47,508 nucleotides of DNA from Oscillospiraceae bacterium (GTDB lineage Bacteria; Bacillota; Clostridia; Oscillospirales; UBA929): the NCBI GenBank assembly GCA_009782475.1, contig WRIZ01000014.1:1-47508 (forward strand), read 5' to 3'. Below the pieces are notes generated by a model. It was not told the origin of the DNA. It was given only the letters and a program-made list of their open reading frames with translations, and made no database searches. A program made the translations under genes and the position numbers. Below are positions 7,101 to 13,446 of this stretch, piece by piece. Positions within the stretch are counted from its first letter, which is position 1. Every line of letters begins with the position of its first letter.

Positions 7101-9659
7101 GGCATCAGCAAAGGGAAAGACAGCGGGGACGACAACGAACATGCCGCGCCGAACTACGTACGGGGCGTGAACAATGTCGGCGGGGTCGTTGGCGCAAACA
7201 GCGGAACGGGAACCGTTCAAGTTTGCTACGCCGATTACACCGAAGTCGGCCGGGTCAATCGGACGTCAACCAACGTGGGCGGCGTCGTCGGGCATTTGAA
7301 CGGCGGAACGGTCAAGAATGTCTTCTATAACTACGGGAACTTAGACCCGCAGGAATACGCCTATATCGAAACCGTTTTCGGCGCGTCAGCCAATACCGGG
7401 TATCTAGTCGGTCATATCAGCTCGGGGTCGCTTTCCTACGCCTACAGTGACGCCTACCTGATGAACGGGAACTATTTGCTGATCGGCGGAAAAACGGCTT
7501 CGGCCGCCCTTCCGTCCAATGTGCTGTATCTGAAGCAGAGCGGGTATAACACCGACTCCAACGTCCCGGCGACAGTCGCCCCGGCGGTCAGCGCGCGGAC
7601 GGCGGCGCAGCTTCGCGCTGACGCCACGTTGTTGAATACCAACAACGCGAATGTGTGGGCGCAGGGGACAACATATGCCTACCCGAAACTGGCCGCGCTG
7701 GACGAACCGGACTGGTGGCCGATGCCCGAGGTATCGACGTCGAAACTGGCTTATTATGAGTTTTATCTGTACCCCAACCCCAACAACGGCGGCAAATATT
7801 ACGGTCTTTGGAGCCCTGACGGGAGCGATACGCTGGATTACCGCGAAACCCAAAGGGTCATCGAGGACGGGTATATCGTTTTAGCCTCGGCAAACGCGGG
7901 TCAGCACTTTTTACAGGTTGAAGATATAAACGGCAATAAAATATCATTGGGCAATGATGACAAACGAAAACCGGATAAACTGTCCCGCTTTGATGATGTA
8001 TTGGGGTTTGTCTTGGAGCTTGATAAAATTGAAGGGTATATGAGATCCTCAGATAATAAATACGGAGCCATTTACCCGATTCGGTTGAAGATGGGGAAAA
8101 ACAACGGCGGAACCGATATGTTCGACGGATACATCAACCCGCTCTTCGCCAAAGCCCTTTATACCCGAAACCAAGTAAACCGCATCGGGAATCTCAGCGC
8201 GCAAATGGCTCATTTTGAAGGGAAGAACGGTTTCCAATATATCGTCCGCACGCCGAGGCACATCGGAAACATCGGCTTCAATAACGCCGCGGACAAAACG
8301 ACGCTGGCCGGGCATTACCTGCAGGAGATCGACGTTGACTTCGGCGGACTAAATACAGCCAACGGCTACTGGCGGAACAACAATGCCGGCAGGACGAAGC
8401 CCGATTCGCCCGCGTCTTCAAACCGAGTCAATATCAACGTCGGTAAATCGGCCGCGCAAGGCGTTTTCACAGGCAGCTATTCGGCCAAGAGCCAATATAA
8501 GCCGGACGGGGAGTTTGACAAAACCGGCGGCAGTTACATCAAAGCCGTCAAAAATCTGTCGCTGACAGGGGAAGCCGGAACAGGCAATATCGGCGTCTTC
8601 TCGCAGATCGGCGCGGGCGGTGTTGTTGAAGACCTCATCCTGCGGAACAATATCATCAGGGGAGGCTCCGGCACGGCCAACAACATCGGCGGACTGGCCG
8701 GAACCAATGCCGGAACCATCCAACGGGTGAGCGCGGAATACTGCGCCGTGTCCGGGAACACCAACATCGGCGGATTCACCGGCGGCAACAGCGGAACCAT
8801 CAAAAATGTGTCCTTCCTTTCGGTCAACGGGCTGAACGACGTCCCGGTCAAAGCGTCGGCGTCTAGTTGGGTAGCGGGCGGCATTACCGGCCATAATACG
8901 GGTACCATCAGCCACGCCTTCTACCTCGCGCCCGCACCGCATACCTTTGATACCGTTTTCCCCATCGCCGGGGGCGGGACGCCTGCCGGAGCGGCCAACA
9001 ACTTCTACCTGCTGGGAAGCCGTTATGCCTTACATAACGGCGGCTGGACGGAAGACGGATATAACTTCTACAAAAACAGCGGCGGGGGAAGCGGCCTTAT
9101 CACCGAGTATATGACGCTTGATTGGCTGACGTCGGCCTACGAAAACACCTTCGACAAACAATGGCGTCACATCGATGAGTATCCCTATCCCGTGCTGTGG
9201 GAAGGCGTTCCGATTGCGGGATGGCATCTGACCCAACCGCCCGGCTACTCGACCCATCCGCTGGATCTGCGGAAAACGGTGACCGATATGGGTGACGGGA
9301 CGTTTACGGTCAGGCTGGCCATCGACGCGTCGGGGACTGATCCTTTGGGTGCCATTACGGCGAAAGGAACCGCCACCGTTGAAATATCGAAGGAGTTCAA
9401 ACTCGTGACCATGCCGGCAGGGTCTACGGCGAATAAACTCGCCAACGGAAATACCCTGCTCACCATTCCGGCCATCGCTCTGGCCGGGGGACGCGGAACG
9501 GCTGAATACATCATAGAATATATCGGAGACGAAGGCGGCATTGTGCAAGACGCGGCATCGGCGGGCTTCCGCGGCGTCTTCTATGACCCGGTGCTGGGAG
9601 GATATGCCTCGGGTGTGTTAAACTTCCCGGCGACGTCTGTCGATATTCATATAGAGTAA
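4149..9659 (+). CDS. Giant type IV prepilin with GLUG-like beta-helix modules
   Basis: The N-terminus is a textbook class III signal: short basic leader, cleavage after Gly9, then FTLIEVTIVL with Glu at +5 and a 25-residue hydrophobic helix. Behind it sits a very large 1836-residue ectodomain; ordinary pilins have 130-200 residues. Three long repeat regions each open with an RH(L/I)xNI motif (about residues 394, 818 and 1368), and in all three glycine-rich repeats of GLUG type (NVGGVVGxNxGT, NIGGxxGxNxGTI) follow, suggesting a beta-solenoid. Two shorter domains beginning YYEFY (about 686 and 1200) separate them. The last 130 residues look like an Ig-like beta domain. No LPxTG motif or C-terminal anchor is visible. 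It probably acts as a tip adhesin or a thick decorated pilin. The frame is uninterrupted, with GGGGAGGG before the ATG. Confidence 0.85.
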   Translation: MRKSKNRLGFTLIEVTIVLVIVAVLAAITVPSVFRYLESGRQTNRTNVARTLYLAAQEQLNELRITKGMKATLDDYYDSSRDLINMNLHEHDGVNTNVYDLLGFPKETVPEGEDDNARDYVHYISKPAGQAPAGLIKRLLDPTVLDKTILNDAILIEFNIETGVVLSVFYGDRFEEGVDFDYLGDEKSERNISGGRGMDASAGYQYARDRKQGYFGVDNTGHTDGGFHAPIINIYDSFDVPIPGSGNQNVLYAEILISKDQIGKTYTLSIPGSQLSYEGLSLDPAHLPSGLSEAMAEGPHLYSWDTDMEGYVRIIWILDYVSGDTANLNHYRPSGIMGISSMYNIGGLFDAARNIYVLLEGSDGSSAISGEAHPYFNSNSESHYARSGFSVMSARHLYNIRYAQDQIFHLEEDIDLEAHGITNFAPIPGFGGTLEGSGKTIANLTAQGGENAGLFAEITQNGLVQNLTLDNPAVDAGENAGAVCGVLEGSVTDVYVRYTLLNEHSITAHNSDGAAGGFAGSISGGSVLNSVFISPNAAVHINARGFAGGIIGSGDGTISNVLYLALAPKSGGGIQPIAGHFSGTFNGAFYLSGSPVWPDAMPSGRIDYNGEANNGYGEGLSTWALTDEAARMMPGWIVKSGLTAGIVVDLGNPIYPYPHLSAHLNKLAAHPNWPIADGGESLSELEYYEFYQNGSFASLPYPFTGTGLGSDVVKHDGYMLTVLDYEGKDCKLQLGDTEFTLSLDGGAAAIVNGVPAWPVTVESAADTTKAVIYIPNGVLEEASKGEPIDVVLSEKGIEVLRRTINPCFAPEEAGLIRSPRHINNISLALEAAYTQQLHVDFRIYLKELAVTNNTASPKTGSELSFTSSAVVAGEFAGSYNGGGKEIRNLRINAPSTDNIGLFAQNNGTIYAVTMINPNISGNNNVGAVAGSSSGTIGQISGTTAQPVKVLSDTTLRGFAGIIGAGSNVGGVVGLNTGTLQYSFIGISKGKDSGDDNEHAAPNYVRGVNNVGGVVGANSGTGTVQVCYADYTEVGRVNRTSTNVGGVVGHLNGGTVKNVFYNYGNLDPQEYAYIETVFGASANTGYLVGHISSGSLSYAYSDAYLMNGNYLLIGGKTASAALPSNVLYLKQSGYNTDSNVPATVAPAVSARTAAQLRADATLLNTNNANVWAQGTTYAYPKLAALDEPDWWPMPEVSTSKLAYYEFYLYPNPNNGGKYYGLWSPDGSDTLDYRETQRVIEDGYIVLASANAGQHFLQVEDINGNKISLGNDDKRKPDKLSRFDDVLGFVLELDKIEGYMRSSDNKYGAIYPIRLKMGKNNGGTDMFDGYINPLFAKALYTRNQVNRIGNLSAQMAHFEGKNGFQYIVRTPRHIGNIGFNNAADKTTLAGHYLQEIDVDFGGLNTANGYWRNNNAGRTKPDSPASSNRVNINVGKSAAQGVFTGSYSAKSQYKPDGEFDKTGGSYIKAVKNLSLTGEAGTGNIGVFSQIGAGGVVEDLILRNNIIRGGSGTANNIGGLAGTNAGTIQRVSAEYCAVSGNTNIGGFTGGNSGTIKNVSFLSVNGLNDVPVKASASSWVAGGITGHNTGTISHAFYLAPAPHTFDTVFPIAGGGTPAGAANNFYLLGSRYALHNGGWTEDGYNFYKNSGGGSGLITEYMTLDWLTSAYENTFDKQWRHIDEYPYPVLWEGVPIAGWHLTQPPGYSTHPLDLRKTVTDMGDGTFTVRLAIDASGTDPLGAITAKGTATVEISKEFKLVTMPAGSTANKLANGNTLLTIPAIALAGGRGTAEYIIEYIGDEGGIVQDAASAGFRGVFYDPVLGGYASGVLNFPATSVDIHIE

Positions 9660-9675
9660 ATAAGGGGAGGCGTGA

Positions 9676-10011
9676 ATGATGAAACGGTTTTGTAAAATCA
9701 ATGCCATCCTGAAGAGGAAACAAGGGGAGACCCTTATGGAAGGCATCGTGAGCATCATGCTTTTTACCATCCTCACCATCACGGTCACCATGACGATTTT
9801 GGTTTCCTTGCAGATCACCGGAAGGGCAACACGCGACGCCGGGCTTGATCAGGTCGCGGTCAATAATTTGCTGGAGGGCAATGATGTCATCCCTGTTTCC
9901 GGCAGCATCACTTTTACAGCCAGCAGCACCAGTTTAAGTGCGGCATTGCCGCCGATAAGCATAAGGATAACGGAAGATAGGGGATTCACGGCGTTTGCCC
10001 CTGCCCCATAA
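9676..10011 (+). CDS. Small type IV prepilin / minor pilin
   Basis: The 111-residue protein has a basic leader, a predicted cleavage after Gly17 (KQG then ETLMEG), Glu at +5 and a hydrophobic helix with many Thr and Ile residues, followed by a short beta-rich C-terminal part of about 65 residues. It is likely a minor pilin or initiator (PilV/GspI-like) for the pilus containing the giant prepilin just upstream. GGGGAGG precedes tandem ATG codons at 9676 and 9679. The exact minor-pilin class cannot be told from sequence alone. Confidence 0.8.
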   Translation: MMKRFCKINAILKRKQGETLMEGIVSIMLFTILTITVTMTILVSLQITGRATRDAGLDQVAVNNLLEGNDVIPVSGSITFTASSTSLSAALPPISIRITEDRGFTAFAPAP

Positions 10012-10046
10012 TAATGAAGCGTAATAAGAGGAAGGAGGCGGGATAT

Positions 10047-10550
10047 ATGCGTAAAAAAATACGCGGCAAAAAGGGCCTGACGCTGGTCGAGCTGATCGTC
10101 TCTATGATGCTGCTCTCTATCATATTGATCGCTGTCAGCTCCTTTTTCGCGCCGACCCTTATGACCTATTTTATGGCAAACGACCTCGCCGAAGTCAACT
10201 CATTGCTCAATTCCCTTTCTTCCTTCATCATCAATGACTTGGAGAGTTCAAAAGAAACCGCGGTTATCAATCTGTCAAACGCATCAGATTTTAGAGTGAG
10301 AGCTAACATTTTTATCAATTATTCGGTAGAGGATGACACCGGGACAATCACCGGCGGTAACGGCTATATCATGAGAAACGGTCAGCCTGTGCTGCCAATG
10401 GGGTATTATAGGAATTATACCGTCAGCATGAGTTTGGAAGAAACAGCAGCGGGTCAGTATGAACTAATACTCAATCTTCAACGGAACGGAGAAGCCAATA
10501 TCACGGCAAGCAGGAGCTATACGGTGACGCCGTTGGGATTGCGGCCGTAA
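10047..10550 (+). CDS. Type IV prepilin / minor pilin (PilW/GspJ-like)
   Basis: This 167-residue prepilin has a leader ending KKG, cleavage after Gly10, then LTLVELIVSMMLLSI with Glu at +5 and a long hydrophobic helix. The remaining 130 residues are beta-rich. I place the start at the ATG at 10047, preceded by AAGGAGG (10032-10038, spacing 8), not at 10014, which would add an 11-residue extension and has no such site. It lies downstream of two other prepilins in the same operon. Size and hydrophobic N-terminus fit the larger minor pilins, but class assignment is tentative. Confidence 0.82.
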   Translation: MRKKIRGKKGLTLVELIVSMMLLSIILIAVSSFFAPTLMTYFMANDLAEVNSLLNSLSSFIINDLESSKETAVINLSNASDFRVRANIFINYSVEDDTGTITGGNGYIMRNGQPVLPMGYYRNYTVSMSLEETAAGQYELILNLQRNGEANITASRSYTVTPLGLRP

Positions 10551-10568
10551 ACACAGGGAGGGAAGACC

Positions 10569-11234
10569 ATGGAAGAGACGAGAGAAATCATCGTGATGGT
10601 TGACGACAGCGCGACCAACCTTGCCATGGGGAAAAAGACCCTCAGCGACCGGTATGACGTGGTTACGATCAATTCATGCACCGATCTGCTGAGCTTGCTG
10701 GAGATCATTTCCCCCGATTTGATCCTGTTGGACATCGAAATGCCCGACATGAGCGGATATGATGTGATCAAAGCTGTGAAAGACAAGGTGGAAACAGCGC
10801 ATATCCCGGTCATTTTCCTCACCTCCCGGTCGGATATGGCCAGCGAGCTGGAAGGGCTGACCCTCGGCGCGGTGGATTATATCCGCAAGCCGTTTTCCCC
10901 GCCGCTGCTGCATAAACGCATCGAACTGCATTTGCTGCTGGAAGCGCAAAAAAGGGAGCTTAAATCGCTGAGCGAGGATTTGTTTATCATCATTGACGAA
11001 CGCACCAACGACTTAGCAGAGCTAAACAAAGCTGTACGGCATTTATTGGTTGCAATAGCCGGGGAGCTTGACCCGCTTACAAGCGAACAGGTGCTCAAAG
11101 CGCATGAGTTTTTACAGGGGGAAGCGGACAAAATTGTTCAAGAAGGCGACCCGCTGCGGTTTGCCCCCAAACCCGCCGCGGTTTTTCACGAAAGAGAGCA
11201 GGAGTACAGGATCGTATTGAAGGAAATGATTTAG
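10569..11234 (+). CDS. Stand-alone response regulator (REC + helical C-terminus)
   Basis: The 221-residue protein starts with a complete receiver domain (about 7-125): acidic pair in VMVDDS, phospho-acceptor Asp in LILLDIEMPDMSG, Thr in VIFLTSR and Lys in YIRKPF. The rest is helical (about 130-175) with no recognisable DNA-binding or enzymatic output domain. It sits immediately after the prepilin genes and before an HPt gene, so it probably takes part in a phosphorelay controlling the pilus by protein contact rather than transcription. GGGAGGGAAG precedes the ATG. Confidence 0.88.
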   Translation: MEETREIIVMVDDSATNLAMGKKTLSDRYDVVTINSCTDLLSLLEIISPDLILLDIEMPDMSGYDVIKAVKDKVETAHIPVIFLTSRSDMASELEGLTLGAVDYIRKPFSPPLLHKRIELHLLLEAQKRELKSLSEDLFIIIDERTNDLAELNKAVRHLLVAIAGELDPLTSEQVLKAHEFLQGEADKIVQEGDPLRFAPKPAAVFHEREQEYRIVLKEMI

Positions 11235-11253
11235 GTTCGGAAGGCGTGTTACG

Positions 11254-11859
11254 ATGAACAGCTTTATGGAGAAACTGACGTCCATTCCTGAGATCAACGT
11301 AAAAAAAGCGTTAAATGCCATGGGGGGGATGACAGAACTGTATGAGAGGGTCGTTCTCCTGACGGCGCGGACGATGCCGGAACATATTGAACGCCTGAAC
11401 AGGCAAATGGCGGAAAAACACCCGGATTACGTCGTATCGGTACATGGAGTGAAAGGCGCGCTGAACAGCATAGGAGCCTATGACCTCGGTCAAACGGCCT
11501 ACGAGCTGGAGAAAAAAAGTAAAAGCGGTGATTTTGAATCATGCCGGGAGCTTCACAACACATTCATACAGGAAATGATTGTCTTGGCCAGGCACATGCA
11601 AGGGCTGCAAGAGGAACAGAAGGAGAAAACAGAAGGCTGCCGCGCGCAGTTGAGTGCCGCGTTGAAGGACATTGCCGCCGCGCTGCATGAGTATGACCGG
11701 CCGGGCGCGATGGATTACTTATCTGTTTTATGCGGTCAATCCTTCGGCACCGCGGAAGATAACGCATTGGAGAAGATCAAGGATCATGCGGAACGGTTTG
11801 AGTATGAAGAAGCATTGGCATGGATGGACAAACTACAGAACCTATTGAAGCAGCCATAA
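11254..11859 (+). CDS. Stand-alone HPt phosphotransfer protein
   Basis: Of 201 residues, 1 to about 115 form an HPt four-helix bundle with phospho-acceptor His in SVHGVKGALNSIGA. The C-terminal half (about 125-201) is a second helical piece ending FEYEEALAWMDKL. Very similar tails follow the HPt domains of the hybrid kinases at 20079 and 38865 ([14 protein letters not shown] in the latter), so this may be a shared HPt accessory module. Last gene of the pilus operon, just before a terminator. It probably shuttles phosphate between hybrid kinases and the REC protein at 10569; that link is inference. Confidence 0.88.
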   Translation: MNSFMEKLTSIPEINVKKALNAMGGMTELYERVVLLTARTMPEHIERLNRQMAEKHPDYVVSVHGVKGALNSIGAYDLGQTAYELEKKSKSGDFESCRELHNTFIQEMIVLARHMQGLQEEQKEKTEGCRAQLSAALKDIAAALHEYDRPGAMDYLSVLCGQSFGTAEDNALEKIKDHAERFEYEEALAWMDKLQNLLKQP

Positions 11860-11870
11860 CCGCACAACAA

Positions 11871-11905
11871 AACAAAAGCAGGGCGATCATTCGCTCTGCT
11901 TTGTT
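11871..11905. terminator. Bidirectional terminator between pilus operon and comFB
   Basis: The stem AAAGCAGGGCGA (11875-11886) pairs with TCGCTCTGCTTT (11891-11902) through a TCAT loop, with one G-T wobble; pairing extends outward after a bulge. The minus-strand exit is U-rich (TTTTGTTTTGTT), and the plus-strand exit ends TTTGTT. It separates the convergent HPt and ComFB genes. Confidence 0.75.
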
Positions 11906-11915
11906 AAGTGTTGGT

Positions 11916-12179
11916 TTAATCGTCCCTTTCGTGACGGGGATGGTCTTTGATAAAATCGACCGAGGTCACAACGGCCATCATAATATCGTTTTGCATGGCT
12001 GTGTTGAGATAACGGGTTTTGGAATAGACGTCGCGCGCGACAACGTAATGCGGCTTTAGTTTGTTGAGAGACATAGCCATCATATCCAAACGGCATTTCG
12101 CGCATTTACAGCATTGATACTGCGCAATGACTTTCTCAAGCCATTCCTCCACAAGGTCTTCTACGATATTATGCAGCAT
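11916..12179 (-). CDS. comFB: ComFB-family protein
   Basis: This 87-residue protein matches the late-competence ComFB family as I know it: N-terminal MLHNIVEDLVEEWLEKV, a Cys cluster (C23, C24, C26, C29, in CCKCAKCRLDMMAMSLN), then LKPHYVVARDVY and a C-terminal helix. ComFB was first named from the Bacillus comF operon. Some homologues have been reported to bind cyclic dinucleotides and affect T4P motility, which would fit the pilus operon next door and the GGDEF protein at 19173, but this is inference here. AGGAAGGGA lies 11 bases before the ATG. Confidence 0.85.
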   Translation of the reverse strand: MLHNIVEDLVEEWLEKVIAQYQCCKCAKCRLDMMAMSLNKLKPHYVVARDVYSKTRYLNTAMQNDIMMAVVTSVDFIKDHPRHERDD

Positions 12180-12223
12180 CGCGCAGACGCTCCCTTCCTG
12201 TGACGATCAGACGACCTTTATTT

Positions 12224-12252
12224 ACTATACATCATTTTCCTTTGCTTGACAA
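12224..12252 (-). promoter_or_regulatory. Sigma-A promoter for comFB
   Basis: On the minus strand TTGTCA (12252-12247), a 17-base spacer and TATAGT (12229-12224) precede comFB. Its -35 box lies on nearly the same bases as the -35 box of the divergent tRNA promoter. Confidence 0.65.
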
Positions 12253-12274
12253 GACAGAAAAACTGGTTTATAAT
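12246..12274 (+). promoter_or_regulatory. Sigma-A promoter for tRNA-Ser
   Basis: A perfect consensus: TTGACA (12246-12251), a 17-base spacer, TATAAT (12269-12274). Transcription should start about 12281, a few bases before the tRNA. Confidence 0.85.
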
Positions 12275-12284
12275 AAAAAACCAC

Positions 12285-12374
12285 GGAGAGATGTCCGAGC
12301 GGCCGAAGGAGCACGACTGGAAATCGTGTGTGCGCAAAAACGCACCTGGGGTTCAAATCCCCATCTCTCCGCCA
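12285..12374 (+). tRNA. tRNA-Ser (anticodon GGA), CCA encoded
   Basis: Acceptor arm GGAGAGA (12285-12291) pairs with TCTCTCC (12364-12370), then discriminator G and an encoded CCA. The anticodon stem CACGA/TCGTG encloses CTGGAAA, giving anticodon GGA (12319-12321), which reads UCC and UCU. The long variable arm (TGCG-CAAAAA-CGCA) is typical of class II serine tRNA. The T-loop GGTTCAAATCC is standard. It has its own promoter and terminator. Confidence 0.97.
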
Positions 12375-12412
12375 AACCTCTTGGAAATTCGATGTTTCCA
12401 AGAGGTTTATTA
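12374..12412 (+). terminator. Terminator of tRNA-Ser
   Basis: A perfect 14-bp stem AAACCTCTTGGAAA (12374-12387) / TTTCCAAGAGGTTT (12395-12408) with a 7-base loop and an AT-rich tail. The 5' arm begins at the last A of the tRNA CCA. Confidence 0.85.
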
Positions 12413-12428
12413 TCAAAATACCGTTGCT

Positions 12429-13376
12429 TTATCCCTTGGTATAGACCTTTCCGGGTTCCAATTCGTCATATGTAAAAGATAAAAGTTCCGAAACGGTGAC
12501 GAGCTGATACCCCTGCGCAATCAATTCGGGGATAACCCGTTCCATCGCGTCGGCCGTTGTTCCGTAGAGGTCATGGCTGAGGATGATGGCTCTGTCCTTC
12601 ACATTCTTCATAATCGCGTTGTAGACCGAATCGGCGTCTCTCACTTTCCAGTCCCAAGGATCGACCGACCAGTTGATGATGGCGAAACCCAAATCGGCGG
12701 ATACACGCTTGACCCTGTCGTTTACCGCGCCGTACGGCGGGCGGTACATAACCGGCGCGATGCCGGTGACGGCTTCGACCGCTTCATTGGTGCGGATAAG
12801 CTGTTCACGGAGTGCTTCCTCAGAGAGTTTTGTCATATCGCTGTGATCCCAGGAATGCCCGACGATCTCACAACCAAGGTCAAAGGCGCGGAATACGGTG
12901 TCTCTGCGGGTTTCGATCAGATTTCCGATGGTGAAAAAAGTGGCGCGGGCATTGGTTTGCTCTAACACATCCAAAATTCGGGTTGTGTGTTTGCTAGGGC
13001 CGTCATCAAACGTCAGCGCGACCATCGGTCTAGACGGATCGATCAGCGGGATGGATAAAGGTTCGGAAGACGGCTCGGGGGGCGGTTCAAGGGACGATTC
13101 TGTTGCGGGTTCGGGTTCGGTGATTGGCTCAGAAGGTTCGGGAGAGGGAACGGGCTTGTAATCCGGTTCCACGGCTGTAAGTGCCACAGCAACACTTCCT
13201 TTATAATCGGTTAAATACTCACCAAGCATATCGGAGTACCCGGATTGTTCGGAACCAATATCGTTCGGTTCGTCCGGCGAGTAGAGAGAGGGTTGATAGG
13301 AGTTGTCGGCCGCACAGGCTGCAAATATCGTTACGATCAGCAAAGCGAGTAAGGTTCGCGGAATTGGCTTGAACAT
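12429..13376 (-). CDS. Polysaccharide deacetylase lipoprotein (NodB/CE4)
   Basis: A 315-residue secreted protein: signal peptide with lipobox-like FAAC (Cys21; Phe at -3 is slightly unusual), a Pro/Glu/Ser-rich stalk (about 70-108), then a NodB domain. Catalytic motifs are all present: TFDDGPS (about 121-127), the metal-binding HSWDH (about 173-177), RPPYG (about 211-215) and ILSHD near the C-terminus. It should remove acetyl groups from peptidoglycan or another N-acetylated glycan outside the membrane. GGGGG lies about 7 bases before the ATG. It is transcribed divergently from the GH94 gene; no functional link is evident. Confidence 0.92.
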   Translation of the reverse strand: MFKPIPRTLLALLIVTIFAACAADNSYQPSLYSPDEPNDIGSEQSGYSDMLGEYLTDYKGSVAVALTAVEPDYKPVPSPEPSEPITEPEPATESSLEPPPEPSSEPLSIPLIDPSRPMVALTFDDGPSKHTTRILDVLEQTNARATFFTIGNLIETRRDTVFRAFDLGCEIVGHSWDHSDMTKLSEEALREQLIRTNEAVEAVTGIAPVMYRPPYGAVNDRVKRVSADLGFAIINWSVDPWDWKVRDADSVYNAIMKNVKDRAIILSHDLYGTTADAMERVIPELIAQGYQLVTVSELLSFTYDELEPGKVYTKG

Positions 13377-13417
13377 TCAATTCCCCCGTTTCGACAAAGT
13401 TCAACATTATGTAAACT

Positions 13418-13446
13418 ATTATACATGAAGGAGAATCAATATGCAA
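13418..13446 (-). promoter_or_regulatory. Promoter for the deacetylase gene
   Basis: On the minus strand TTGCAT (13446-13441), 17 bases, TATAAT (13423-13418). The -35 box covers the start codon of the divergent GH94 gene, so the two transcription units are packed tightly. Confidence 0.6.

Noticed and set aside
4149..9659. LPxTG-type anchor in the giant prepilin
   Set aside because: No LPxTG-like motif with hydrophobic tail occurs near its C-terminus, so it is not an obvious sortase substrate.
12246..12482. Plus-strand open frames across the tRNA gene
   Set aside because: They run through tRNA-Ser and its terminator and carry no protein features.
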